A stretch of DNA of 10,282 bases from positions 1 through 10,282 of the forward strand of contig WGFP01000136.1 of assembly GCA_015492195.1 (NCBI GenBank). Direction: 5' to 3'. The position numbers and the translations under genes are program-made. The stretch is from Acidiferrobacterales bacterium. Lineage in GTDB: Bacteria; Pseudomonadota; Gammaproteobacteria; Acidiferrobacterales; Sulfurifustaceae. Shown here piece by piece: positions 1-7,008 of this stretch. The notes under the pieces were generated by a model. That model saw only the letters and a program-made list of their open reading frames with translations. It had not been told where the DNA came from and did not search any database. The stretch's first letter is position 1. Every line of letters starts with the position of its first letter.

Positions 1-505
1 GGTTATCCCCCCGGAGATCGATGAAACGCCGCTGCCGGATGAAACGTCGCAGGCGCTGGTCGAGCGGCTTGCCATTGCCAAGGCACAGGCCGTCGCCGCA
101 ATGCAAACCGACGCGCTCGTTATCGGTTCCGATCAGGTGGCGGTCCACGACGGTGTGATCGTCGGCAAGCCGAAGGATCATGCCCACGCCGTTGAGCAGC
201 TGCGCAGCGCCTCGGGCCGGACCATAATGTTGTACACGGGATTGGCGCTGGTCAACGGCGCCAACGGGAAAGTTCAGAGCGAGACCGTGCCCTACCGCGT
301 CACGTTCCGTGACTTGAGCGATGCACAGATCGAAAACTATCTTCGCAAGGAACAGCCGTACGGATGCGCCGGAGCCGTCAAATCGGAAGGCCTGGGCATC
401 GTCCTGCTGGAGCGTTTCGAAGGCGACGATCCCAATACCCTGATCGGGCTGCCGCTGATCAGACTGGTGCGGATGTTGGAAAACGAAGGCGTCGAGGTTA
501 TCTAA
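1..505 (+). CDS. yceF: Maf/YceF-family nucleotide pyrophosphatase, 5' end missing
   Basis: The reading frame is open from base 2, giving 167 visible residues; roughly the first 25-30, which should hold the SxSxRR-type substrate loop, lie outside the window. Seen: an acidic stretch DETPLPDE followed by LVERLAIAKA, the central VIGSDQVA and GKP motifs, then YGCAGAVKSEGLGI and DPNTLIGLPLI near the C-terminus. GSDQV and the CAGAVKSEGLG block are typical of the YceF branch of Maf proteins, known to hydrolyse m7GTP-type nucleotides to the monophosphate and pyrophosphate, rather than the YhdE branch that acts on dTTP/UTP. It is a cytosolic house-cleaning enzyme. The gene converges on the S49 peptidase gene across a 121-nt gap filled by an inverted-repeat element. 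In E. coli yceF neighbours rluC and rne, which fits. The family call is firm; the m7GTP specificity is inferred from the motifs. Confidence 0.93.
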   Translation, partial: VIPPEIDETPLPDETSQALVERLAIAKAQAVAAMQTDALVIGSDQVAVHDGVIVGKPKDHAHAVEQLRSASGRTIMLYTGLALVNGANGKVQSETVPYRVTFRDLSDAQIENYLRKEQPYGCAGAVKSEGLGIVLLERFEGDDPNTLIGLPLIRLVRMLENEGVEVI

Positions 506-511
506 ACCCAA

Positions 512-624
512 AACTCAACGCAAAGACGCAGAGACGCTAAGGATGCAATAAATTTTATAGAGCAAGAAAAAGCGTTTTTCCTTACCTCGATTTTCTTTGC
601 GCCTTCGCGCCTCTGCGTTGAGTT
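512..624. repeat. MITE-like inverted repeat, family A copy 1 (three 8-bp units per arm)
   Basis: The left arm contains three adjacent octamers, ACGCAAAG (518-525), ACGCAGAG (526-533) and ACGCTAAG (534-541). The right arm holds three inverted ones, CTTTGCGC (595-602), CTTCGCGC (603-610) and CTCTGCGT (611-618). The outermost 10 bases of each arm (512-521 and 615-624) are perfectly complementary; over 26 bases per arm I count 21 matches. The AT-rich centre (542-594) holds a small hairpin, GAAAAA-GCG-TTTTTC at 566-580. No target-site duplication is evident. The element almost fills the gap between the convergent maf and S49 peptidase stop codons. Family A copy 2 lies at 7957-8040. Confidence 0.9.
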
Positions 625-626
625 GT

Positions 627-1607
627 CTACCTCAAACTTGGCGAACGTCCCAGGAACTCCGTGCCCAGCGTCTGCGCCATGGCGGTACCGAGGCGACGCG
701 CGAAGCGGTCGAGCACGCTTTCCCGATAGGTGAAATCAACAATCTCCTCGGCGCCGATTACCTCGCGCGCCACGAAGCTTGCACTGCCGAGCTCGTCCAC
801 CAGGCCCATTTTTACCGCCTGGTCCCCGGTCCAGAACAGGCCGGAAAATATATCCTTGGTCTGTTTCAATTGCGCTCCCCTCCCTTCTTTGACGCGTTCG
901 ATGAATTGTTTGTGGATTCTGTTAAGGAGATTCTGCGCATGCCGGCGTTCCTTCGGATTCATGGGCGAGAAGGGATCGAGAAACCCTTTATGTTTTCCCG
1001 CCGTGAGTAAGCGCCGCTCCACGCCGAGCTTCTTCAGGGTGTCGACAAAACCGAAACCGTTCATGAGCACGCCGATGGAACCGACGATACTGGCCTTGTC
1101 CGCATAGATCTTGTCCGCCGCCACCACGGCGTAATAACAACCGGAGGCGCAGATGTCGCCGATAACCGCGTAAATCGGAACCTTGGGATGCTTGCTGCGC
1201 AGCCGTTTGATTTCGTCGTTGATGTAGCCCGCCTGCACCGGGCTGCCGCCGGGACTGTTGACGCGCAGAATCACCCCGGCGGTGGCCTTGCTTTCAAAAG
1301 CGGTACGCAACCCGGAAATTACATTGTCCGCGCTGGCCAGGGTGTCCGCGGCAATTGCGCCGTCGAGATCCACCAACGCCGTGTAGCGTTTTGCAAGAGC
1401 CTTGCCGCCCAAATCATCCGCCCGCAAGAGCAACAACAGCGCCACGAGATAGACGGCAAAAAACAGCTTGAAGAAAATGCCCCAACGGCGCGCCTTGCGC
1501 TGTTCGTTCAACGAAGCGAATGCCAGACGCTGTAGAAGGTCATGCTCCCACGACGTTCCCGGCGTTGCCGATTCGGGTGTTTTGGAATTGGCATCTTTCT
1601 CCGTCAT
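627..1607 (-). CDS. sppA: S49-family signal peptide peptidase, short single-domain SppA type
   Basis: Predicted 326 residues. After a polar cytoplasmic head (about 1-42) comes one hydrophobic membrane segment (about 43-62, IFFKLFFAVYLVALLLLL), then a single ClpP/crotonase-like S49 domain. The Ser-Lys dyad can be assigned as S155 in CASGCYYA and K207 in GKHKGFLDPF, aligned from memory with family members; NSPGGSP (117-123) is the conserved glycine-rich loop. Enzymes of this family cleave leftover signal peptides and other membrane-embedded fragments. The length matches the half-size SppA/SohB-like forms, not the duplicated E. coli SppA of about 618 residues. The ATG at 1607 has a GAGG ribosome-binding sequence at 1619-1616, 8 nt upstream. 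It is the last gene of the leftward rluC operon, 85 nt after the Rieske gene; that gap shows no terminator-like hairpin, so co-transcription is likely. Confidence 0.93.
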   Translation of the reverse strand: MTEKDANSKTPESATPGTSWEHDLLQRLAFASLNEQRKARRWGIFFKLFFAVYLVALLLLLRADDLGGKALAKRYTALVDLDGAIAADTLASADNVISGLRTAFESKATAGVILRVNSPGGSPVQAGYINDEIKRLRSKHPKVPIYAVIGDICASGCYYAVVAADKIYADKASIVGSIGVLMNGFGFVDTLKKLGVERRLLTAGKHKGFLDPFSPMNPKERRHAQNLLNRIHKQFIERVKEGRGAQLKQTKDIFSGLFWTGDQAVKMGLVDELGSASFVAREVIGAEEIVDFTYRESVLDRFARRLGTAMAQTLGTEFLGRSPSLR

Positions 1608-1692
1608 TTACACCGCCTCATCTGATCTTTTGGTCTCCAGGTATCACCGCACTGTCGGAACCCATGGAGGGCTGATCTTGTTCGGATCCTGT

Positions 1693-2067
1693 TCAACATA
1701 AGTGTATATCATCGTGCCCGCCGAGGTAGACCCGTCCATCCCGCTCCGCGATATCCAGTTTTGTCAGGCCGGCGCCGTTGCACGGCCCACCGATGCAGGC
1801 GCCGGTATCCGGCTCATAACGCGCGCCGTGGGCGGCGCAGATTAAATACCTTTTCTCGGCATCGAAAAAGAGCCCTTCTTCCCAGTCGAGCTCGACCCCC
1901 TTATGCGCGCATTGATTCACGTAGCCATAAATCTTTCCTCCATAGCGAATGACAAAAGCGGAATGGGATAACCCTGCCCGCTTGACGACAAAGCGCACGC
2001 CGCGCCCGCCGTCCACAAGCGCCTTCCCGGCGCATATCACACCATTCTGTTTATTTATTGAAGCCAA
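1693..2067 (-). CDS. Small Rieske [2Fe-2S] protein, ferredoxin-type
   Basis: Predicted 124 residues making one stand-alone Rieske domain. The cluster ligands are visible as C53-A-H55 and C77-A-A-H80, in the contexts NQCAHKG and LICAAHGARYEPDTG, with the second followed by the usual Pro-loop region GPCNGAG. There is no signal peptide, membrane anchor or dioxygenase catalytic domain, so it is a soluble cytosolic electron-transfer or redox protein whose partner is unknown. The frame begins with TTG at 2067, overlapping the stop of the HAD phosphatase by 13 nt. A GAGG at 2078-2075 sits 7 nt before that TTG and supports it; a GTG at 2040 is the alternative and would shorten the protein by 9 residues without harming the fold. 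Rieske genes in this position between a HAD phosphatase and an S49 peptidase are, from memory, common in beta- and gammaproteobacteria. The fold is certain, the role unknown. Confidence 0.92.
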   Translation of the reverse strand: MASINKQNGVICAGKALVDGGRGVRFVVKRAGLSHSAFVIRYGGKIYGYVNQCAHKGVELDWEEGLFFDAEKRYLICAAHGARYEPDTGACIGGPCNGAGLTKLDIAERDGRVYLGGHDDIHLC

Positions 2068-2705
2068 CGATATACCTCGTGAAAGGAGTCAAGACAGGCG
2101 ACGGGATCGTGTTCGAGCAGCAGCTCGCGCTCATGCACGCCATAGCTGACGGCAAGGCCGTCCATGCCCACGCTTTGCGCCATTTGTAAATCATAAATGG
2201 TATCACCGACCATCAGTGCCCTATCGGCCGTGACCCCCGTCTGTTCCAGAATATCCCGCAGCATCTGCGGATGCGGTTTGGAAGGCGCCTCGCCGGCACA
2301 ACGCGTAGCAACAAAAAAATGCGTCGTCGCCGTCTCCTTCAGGACACGGTCCAGGCCGCGGCGCGCCTTGCCGGTGGCGACCGCCAACAGGTACCCTTGT
2401 TGCGTAAGCGTCTCAAGACCTTCCGGAACACCGGGGAACATGGTCATCTCGGTCTCGTCAAGATGCAGGAAATGTTCGCGATAGCGATCGACCACACGCG
2501 CCCGCGTGCTGCCATCCGCATCGGGCAACAGGACTTGCAGCGCCTCCTGCAATCCAAGGCCGATCACGTTACGGATCGCCGCCTCGCTGGGAACGGCCAA
2601 GCCCACGTCATTAACCGCCTCCGTGAAGCACCGCACAATTTTGGCGATGGAATCCATAAGCGTGCCGTCCCAATCAAACACGATCAAGTTATAGTCACGT
2701 TTCAT
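2055..2705 (-). CDS. HAD-superfamily phosphatase, Gph-like
   Basis: Predicted 216 residues with all four HAD motifs: motif I DWDGTLMDS (nucleophile D11, acid/base D13), motif II with T111 in AVATGK, motif III with K143 in SKPHPQM, and motif IV VGDTIYDLQMA (D168 and D172, magnesium ligands). A helical cap between motifs I and II (about residues 15-90) marks subfamily IA, as in phosphoglycolate phosphatase and related small-metabolite phosphatases. The substrate cannot be read from the sequence; phosphoglycolate is only one possibility. The ATG at 2705 was chosen over an in-frame TTG at 2729 because it is a standard codon and places motif I at the usual distance. The start overlaps the rluC stop by 11 nt, and the 3' end overlaps the Rieske start by 13 nt, so the three genes look translationally coupled. 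Confidence 0.92.
   Translation of the reverse strand: MKRDYNLIVFDWDGTLMDSIAKIVRCFTEAVNDVGLAVPSEAAIRNVIGLGLQEALQVLLPDADGSTRARVVDRYREHFLHLDETEMTMFPGVPEGLETLTQQGYLLAVATGKARRGLDRVLKETATTHFFVATRCAGEAPSKPHPQMLRDILEQTGVTADRALMVGDTIYDLQMAQSVGMDGLAVSYGVHERELLLEHDPVACLDSFHEVYRWLQ
2075..2078 (-). promoter_or_regulatory. Ribosome-binding site that decides the TTG start of the Rieske gene
   Basis: On the minus strand GAGG lies 7 nt upstream of TTG at 2067-2065. No ATG in this frame precedes the cluster ligands. The site is inside the last codons of the HAD phosphatase gene, so ribosomes finishing that gene would be placed next to this start. Confidence 0.6.
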
Positions 2706-3672
2706 CGGTGGTTTCCGATCTGGCGTCAAGCTGTTTCAGGAAAAGGGTTAAATCGGACGGCAGCGGGGCCTCGATATGCATTTTACAACCATTGACCGGG
2801 TGCTTGAAATCGAGACTGAAGGCATGCAGAAACAAACGCTTTAACCCCCGTTCGCGCATCAGGCGATTAAACCCGCGATCACCGTATTTTCCGTCGCCGG
2901 CAATCGGGTGTCCGAGATAGGCGGCGTGGGCGCGCGCCTGATGGGTGCGCCCGGTCAACAACTGAATCTCCACCAAGGTGGCCACGGCGTAGCGTTTTCT
3001 TGGAATGAACCGGCTCTCCGCCGCCTTTCCTGTCTGAACAACTTCCACCACGCGTTCGCCGGCGCGCAGACGGCCTTTCTTTAGCGGCGCCGTAACCTGA
3101 CGCCCCTTCCCCCGCCATTTTCCCTTGATCAGCGCGAGATACCGTTTCTCGATTGACCCCTCTCTTAACATACCGTGCAACGCCAGCAAGGCGGGGCGGC
3201 TTTTGGCCACAAGCAAACAGCCGGACGTATCCCGGTCCAAGCGGTGAACCAGCTCAAGCATTTCCGCATGAGACCGCCGACCGCGCAACGTCTCAATCAG
3301 CCCTCGGCTTATGTGGCTGCCTCCATGGACGGCGAGGCCGGCGGGCTTGTTCACGGCCATCAGATGCTCGTCTTCATACAGAATGTATTCGTCCAGCCAC
3401 GCCGACCCATTGTCATGCGTCGGGCAGTCCGCAGGCGCCGCGGTGCGCACGGGCGGGATACGCACGACATCACCCGCCGCGAGGCGAGTGTCCGGCCTCG
3501 CCCGCCCGCCGTTGAGGCGGATCTCGCCCTTGCGCAGAATCCGATAGATGCGGCTTTTCGGCACGCCCTTGAGGTGGACAAAAAGATAGTTATCCAACCG
3601 CTGTCCGGCCCGATTTTCAGCGATCTTGAGGTACCGGACGCGGGGCCGTGGGGCGTTTTTGGCGTTTTTCAT
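2695..3672 (-). CDS. rluC: 23S rRNA pseudouridine synthase RluC
   Basis: Predicted 325 residues. An N-terminal S4 RNA-binding domain (about 22-80, AGQRLDNYL...GVPKSRIYRILRKGEIRLN) is followed by an RluA-family catalytic domain with HRLDRDTSG, where D146 is the catalytic aspartate, and the later GRTHQAR and GHPIAGDGKYG motifs. RluC makes pseudouridines at 23S rRNA positions 955, 2504 and 2580 (E. coli numbering). The KGVPKS.IYRILRKGE stretch and divergent placement beside rne match RluC rather than RluD. The frame extends upstream to 3735, but the ATG at 3672 is preferred because the family begins only some 20 residues before the S4 domain; the extra 21 residues look like translated leader DNA. 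No strong ribosome-binding sequence precedes either start. It is the first gene of a probable four-gene leftward operon. Confidence 0.95.
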   Translation of the reverse strand: MKNAKNAPRPRVRYLKIAENRAGQRLDNYLFVHLKGVPKSRIYRILRKGEIRLNGGRARPDTRLAAGDVVRIPPVRTAAPADCPTHDNGSAWLDEYILYEDEHLMAVNKPAGLAVHGGSHISRGLIETLRGRRSHAEMLELVHRLDRDTSGCLLVAKSRPALLALHGMLREGSIEKRYLALIKGKWRGKGRQVTAPLKKGRLRAGERVVEVVQTGKAAESRFIPRKRYAVATLVEIQLLTGRTHQARAHAAYLGHPIAGDGKYGDRGFNRLMRERGLKRLFLHAFSLDFKHPVNGCKMHIEAPLPSDLTLFLKQLDARSETTDET

Positions 3673-3711
3673 GCTGAAATGATGATAACAGATTGCCGCT
3701 GAGCAGCTTGA

Positions 3712-3740
3712 TTGATATAGTGAGAATGTATGCATTTGAT
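3712..3740 (+). promoter_or_regulatory. rne: Candidate sigma70-type promoter for rne
   Basis: TTGATA at 3712-3717 matches the -35 consensus at 5 of 6 positions. After a 17-nt spacer, TTTGAT at 3735-3740 matches the -10 consensus at 4 of 6. If real, transcription would begin near 3747 and give a leader of about 305 nt. The match was found by eye and a chance occurrence in AT-rich DNA is possible. Confidence 0.28.
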
Positions 3741-3792
3741 GCAGATATAGAAGATCCGTTTATCACAGCATCTGGCAACAAGATTTCCGTAC

Positions 3793-3809
3793 CCGGGTAC
3801 AGCACCCGG
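3793..3809 (+). promoter_or_regulatory. Leader hairpin 1 upstream of rne
   Basis: CCGGGT (3793-3798), loop ACAGC, ACCCGG (3804-3809): a perfect 6-bp GC-rich stem. The left arm is shared with the 12-bp palindrome GTACCCGGGTAC at 3789-3800, so the two pairings compete. No run of T follows, so it is not a simple intrinsic terminator. Confidence 0.5.
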
Positions 3810-3975
3810 TCATGGCCGAATAAAGCCGATATCGGCGCCCGATCTTGATGAAGATTAGCTCGGCCACAAAAGGGTTACGCGCCCCTCACCCAATGTAGGG
3901 ACGCACTGATTTAGACGCAGCCGACTAAGACGCACGTGGTCAGCGAGTCCCGTCCTCGACGAAGGACCGCCTCTC

Positions 3976-3994
3976 GGCGTTGACGTATAACGCC
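3976..3994 (+). promoter_or_regulatory. Leader hairpin 2 upstream of rne, with smaller flanking stems
   Basis: GGCGTT (3976-3981), 7-nt loop GACGTAT, AACGCC (3989-3994) form a perfect 6-bp stem about 60 nt before the rne start. A 5-bp stem GTCCT/AGGAC lies just upstream (3952-3956 with 3963-3967), and CGGCC/GGCCG (4011-4015 with 4029-4033) just downstream. Three consecutive hairpins directly before the start codon fit a regulatory 5' UTR. Confidence 0.5.
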
Positions 3995-4052
3995 ATATAC
4001 ACGTGTCATGCGGCCGTAAGGCGCACGAGGCCGGGCGTCGGGGATTGTGTAA

Positions 4053-6395
4053 ATGAAAAGAATTTTGTTCAACGCAACTCATCCTGAGGAGTTGCGTCTT
4101 GCCATTGTCGATGGTCAGAAACTCCTTGATCTCGACATCGAATCTTCCTCCTACCAACAAAAGAAGGGCAACATCTACAAGGGTAAAGTCACCCGTGTGG
4201 AGCCCAGCCTGGAGGCCGCCTTCGTCGATTACGGCGCGGAACGGCAGGGGTTTTTGCCCCTCAAGGAAATTTCCCGCGCCTATTTCACGGGCTATGACGA
4301 AAAAACACCCATGGGCCAGGTACGCATCAAGGACGTCATCAAGGAAGGCCAGGAACTCATCGTTCAGGTCGATAAGGAAGAGCGCGGCACCAAGGGTGCG
4401 GCGCTGACCACCTTCGTGAGCCTGGCCGGACGTTATCTGGTCCTGATGCCGAACAACCCCAAGGGCGGCGGCATCTCGCGCCGCATTGAAGGGGAAGAAC
4501 GCGCCGAACTGCGCGAGTCCATGTCGAAGCTCAAGATTCCGGACGATTACTCGCTGATCGCCCGCACGGCCGGCATCGGCCGCAGCGCCGAGGAGCTGCA
4601 ATGGGATCTCGATTACCTCATCCTGCTGTGGGACGCCATCAGCAAGGCCGCCGCCGAGCGTGAGGCTCCCTTTTTGATCTACCAGGAGAGCAATCTGGTT
4701 GTGCGTGCGACCCGCGATTACCTGCGTCAGGACATCGGCGAAATACTGGTGGACAACCCGGAAATCTTTGAGCGCATGAAGAAGTTCATGCAGCAGGTGG
4801 CGCCGCAGAATCTGGACAAGCTGAAACTGTATCAGGACGAAACGCCGTTGTTTACGCGTTTTCAGATCGAGATTCAGATCGAGTCGGCGTTTTCCCGCGA
4901 GGTGCGCCTGGAATCCGGCGGCTCATTGATTTTCGACCGCGCCGAGGCGCTTGTCACCATCGACGTCAACTCGGCGCGCGCCACCAAGGGCGCCGACATC
5001 GAGGAAACGGCGCTTAACACCAACCTGGAAGCGGCCGACGAAATCGCGCGTCAGTTGCGCCTGCGCGACATCGGCGGGTTGATCGTGATCGATTTCATCG
5101 ACATGACGCCCGTGCGCAATCAGCGGGAAGTGGAAAACCGCCTGATCGAGGCGCTCAAAATGGACCGCGCGCGCGTTCAGATAGGTCGGATTTCCCGTTT
5201 CGGCCTGCTGGAAATGTCGCGGCAACGCTTGCGCCCCTCCCTCGGCGAATCCAGCAGCCTGATCTGTCCGCGCTGCAACGGCACCGGTCATATTCGCGGC
5301 ATCCAGTCCTCGGCGCTCAATATCCTGCGCATGATTCAGGAAGAAGCCATGAAGGAGAACACCGCGGCGGTGCACGTGCACCTGCCGGTGGCGACGGCAA
5401 CCTTCCTGCTGAACGAAAAACGTCTGGAACTCAACGCCATTGAGTCGCGCATCGGCACGCCTATCATCATCATACCGACGACGGAACTGGAGACGCCGCA
5501 TTATCACATTCGACGCCTGCGTCTTGATGAGTACGACTCGGAAGCGGAAGTGCCGAGTTATGAAATAGAAATCATTGACGAAGAGGAAGAGGAAGCGCCG
5601 TTACCGAGCGCGCCCGCAACTGCTGAAAAAGCGGCGATCGGGCCGTTGACCCACGCTGTAACGCCTCCCGTGCCCGTAAAAACAGGCGGCTTCTGGAAAA
5701 AGTTGTTCGGCAGCCTGTTTGGAAAAAGTGAGAAACGCGCCAAAGTACCGGCGGAACGGCAATTCCCCCGTCGCGGTCGCCACGGGCGCGGCGGGAAACG
5801 TCCGCGTAAATACGCACAACAACAAGGACGTCGACCCCAAGGCGGACGGCCGTCCATGAAAAAAGAACCTCAAAAAGCGCGCGCGCAACAATCAACCACG
5901 CCTTCCAAAACACCAGACAGGGTGTCATCAGGAACGCAACGGGATAAACAGGAAGGCGGAAAGGGGCGCCGGGGACGCCGGGGACATCGTGGAGGACGGT
6001 CTCAAGGCCGGCAAGTCGAGGCGGCGGATAAAACAGCCGCCACGGCGCAAAACGGGCCGACAACCGCAACGCAGGACAAGCCCGAGGCCCGTAATAACCA
6101 AGAGGTGAACATGAACCGGAATCCCACGGCAAACGCGACGCAGGCGGCCGCAAACGACCGGCCTTCTTCATCGCAGGGGGAGCAATCCTCGTCCTTTGGC
6201 AATATGATCGTCGACAAGGAAAAAAACGAAAAGCCGGTTGAGACAAACGTGTCGGCACCCCTTGACGTTGCACCTGCGCCGAAAGCGCCAAGCTCGGGCG
6301 TGGAATCCAGAGCAACGAACCCCAGCCCGCCGCTTGTTCAGGTAGAAACCAAACCTGAGTTGGCCAAGACGGAACCGGACACCAAGGCTGAATAA
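4053..6395 (+). CDS. rne: Ribonuclease E, shortened C-terminal half
   Basis: Predicted 780 residues. The catalytic half (1 to about 510) aligns clearly with E. coli RNase E: S1 RNA-binding domain (about 37-120, NIYKGKVTRVEPSLEAAFVDYG), a 5'-sensor region, and a DNase I-like domain with the magnesium ligands D304 (TIDVNS) and D347 (IVIDFID). The zinc-link C405-P-R-C408 joins dimers into the tetramer. These correspond to E. coli D303, D346, C404 and C407 with a one-residue offset. RNase E is the main endonuclease of mRNA decay and rRNA/tRNA processing. The tail (about 510-780) is disordered in character: an acidic EEEEE patch, an amphipathic GFWKKLFGSLFGK (546-558) probably binding the inner membrane, an Arg/Gly-rich RNA-binding stretch (568-655), then a Thr/Ala/Pro/Lys-rich end. 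At 780 residues it is well short of the 1061 of E. coli. The start matches the family MKR(I/M)L(F/I)NAT. Confidence 0.98.
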   Translation: MKRILFNATHPEELRLAIVDGQKLLDLDIESSSYQQKKGNIYKGKVTRVEPSLEAAFVDYGAERQGFLPLKEISRAYFTGYDEKTPMGQVRIKDVIKEGQELIVQVDKEERGTKGAALTTFVSLAGRYLVLMPNNPKGGGISRRIEGEERAELRESMSKLKIPDDYSLIARTAGIGRSAEELQWDLDYLILLWDAISKAAAEREAPFLIYQESNLVVRATRDYLRQDIGEILVDNPEIFERMKKFMQQVAPQNLDKLKLYQDETPLFTRFQIEIQIESAFSREVRLESGGSLIFDRAEALVTIDVNSARATKGADIEETALNTNLEAADEIARQLRLRDIGGLIVIDFIDMTPVRNQREVENRLIEALKMDRARVQIGRISRFGLLEMSRQRLRPSLGESSSLICPRCNGTGHIRGIQSSALNILRMIQEEAMKENTAAVHVHLPVATATFLLNEKRLELNAIESRIGTPIIIIPTTELETPHYHIRRLRLDEYDSEAEVPSYEIEIIDEEEEEAPLPSAPATAEKAAIGPLTHAVTPPVPVKTGGFWKKLFGSLFGKSEKRAKVPAERQFPRRGRHGRGGKRPRKYAQQQGRRPQGGRPSMKKEPQKARAQQSTTPSKTPDRVSSGTQRDKQEGGKGRRGRRGHRGGRSQGRQVEAADKTAATAQNGPTTATQDKPEARNNQEVNMNRNPTANATQAAANDRPSSSQGEQSSSFGNMIVDKEKNEKPVETNVSAPLDVAPAPKAPSSGVESRATNPSPPLVQVETKPELAKTEPDTKAE

Positions 6396-6412
6396 ACCGT
6401 GTTGATTCAAGA

Positions 6413-6438
6413 AACCCCTGATCAAACCATCGGGGGTT
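6413..6438. terminator. Hairpin between convergent rne and phosphatase genes, possible bidirectional terminator
   Basis: AACCCCTGAT (6413-6422), loop CAAACC, ATCGGGGGTT (6429-6438): a 10-bp stem with one T-G wobble, 17 nt past the rne stop. Read on the minus strand it is followed by TTTCTT within the next few bases, a weak U-tract; read on the plus strand there is none. It therefore looks better placed to end the leftward msbA-to-phosphatase transcript than rne. Confidence 0.5.
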
Positions 6439-6440
6439 CC

Positions 6441-6463
6441 GTCGGATCAAGGAATGCTCCGAC
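6441..6463. terminator. Second small hairpin in the rne/phosphatase gap
   Basis: GTCGGA (6441-6446) and TCCGAC (6458-6463) are perfectly complementary with an 11-nt loop. No T-run follows on either strand, so this is more likely a 3'-end stabilising structure than a terminator by itself. Confidence 0.3.
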
Positions 6464-6473
6464 ACGCTTGTCC

Positions 6474-6959
6474 CTACAACCGATCGCGGATGTCCTCAAG
6501 TAAGCCGGCCGCGGCTTCTTCGATCATATCCAGTACCCGCTCAAAACCGGCGTCGCCGCCGAAAAGGGGATCGGGCACCTCCCTCTCCCGCCGTCCCGGC
6601 GCATAATCCAAAAACATTTTGAGCTTACGCACATGTTCCGGCGGGCAGATGGCACGCAGGTCTTTGTAATTCTCGCGGTCCATTGCGAGAATATAATCAA
6701 AGGCCCGGATGTCTTCGGTGTTCACCTGTCGCCCGCGCAGCCGGCTGATATCAACCCCGCGTCGGAGCGCAGCCATCTGGGCGCGCGCGTCGGGCGGTTT
6801 CCCCACGTTGTAGTCGTGCGTGCCCGCCGAATCGATCTCGATTCGATCCTCAAGGCCGGCCTCTTTGATCCGCTGGCGAAACATACCCTCCGCCATCGGT
6901 GAACGGCAAAAGTTGCCGAGACAGACAAACAGGATTCTTATTTTCCTGGAGTCTTCCAT
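6474..6959 (-). CDS. Low-molecular-weight protein tyrosine phosphatase
   Basis: Predicted 161 residues, the usual family length. The P-loop VCLGNFCRSP carries the CX5R(S) signature with nucleophile C13 and R19; DPLFGG near the C-terminus supplies the general acid D130, with a Phe where many members have Tyr. These cytosolic enzymes dephosphorylate phosphotyrosine; some relatives (Wzb, Etp) regulate exopolysaccharide-linked tyrosine kinases, but no kinase or polysaccharide gene is in view, so the target is unknown. The gene is the last of the leftward lipid A block, 205 nt beyond kdsB, with a repeat element in that gap. In Pseudomonas a similar phosphatase gene lies next to kdsB and murB beside rne; murB is absent here. 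No clear ribosome-binding sequence precedes the ATG at 6959, so the start is somewhat uncertain. Confidence 0.93.
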   Translation of the reverse strand: MEDSRKIRILFVCLGNFCRSPMAEGMFRQRIKEAGLEDRIEIDSAGTHDYNVGKPPDARAQMAALRRGVDISRLRGRQVNTEDIRAFDYILAMDRENYKDLRAICPPEHVRKLKMFLDYAPGRREREVPDPLFGGDAGFERVLDMIEEAAAGLLEDIRDRL

Positions 6960-7008
6960 AGACTGAATCGTGAGGGAAAAAGTTGCTTAACCCTAAATAA
7001 ATCATTTG

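Larger units (their letters stand above)
3673..4052 (+). promoter_or_regulatory. Divergent rluC/rne intergenic region; probable structured rne leader
   Basis: This 380-nt gap holds no convincing gene. Its left part (about 3680-3780) is AT-rich and should hold the promoters for both genes. The rest is GC-rich and full of palindromes: GTACCCGGGTAC at 3789-3800, GCCGATATCGGC at 3825-3836, and several hairpins listed separately. In E. coli the rne transcript has a leader of about 360 nt whose hairpins let RNase E cleave and downregulate its own mRNA; size, position and structure here suggest the same arrangement, but equivalence is inferred. A weak GGGGA at 4040-4044 lies 8 nt before the rne ATG. 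Confidence 0.6.

Noticed and set aside
512..541. Possible CRISPR array, because of short tandem units
   Set aside because: The units are 8 bp, directly adjacent without spacers, and are mirrored by an inverted set; no cas genes are present.
2706..2729. Upstream TTG start for the HAD phosphatase
   Set aside because: It adds 8 non-conserved residues before a good ATG at 2705, which lies at the usual distance from motif I.
3673..3735. In-frame N-terminal extension of RluC by 21 residues
   Set aside because: The extension has no similarity to the family, lies in the AT-rich divergent promoter region, and the ATG at 3672 gives the expected length.
3855..4601. A 248-codon minus-strand frame covering the rne leader and the rne 5' end
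   Set aside because: It overlaps the conserved start of rne, its sequence resembles no family, and codon-position bias follows rne on the other strand.
4923..5507. A 194-codon minus-strand frame within rne
   Set aside because: It lies wholly antisense to the most conserved part of the RNase E catalytic domain; the openness follows from rne codon use.
5572..6465. A long open frame of 297 codons on the minus strand opposite the rne tail
   Set aside because: It is antisense to the GC-rich, low-complexity rne C-terminal region, has no recognisable domain or ribosome-binding site, and conflicts with a certain gene.
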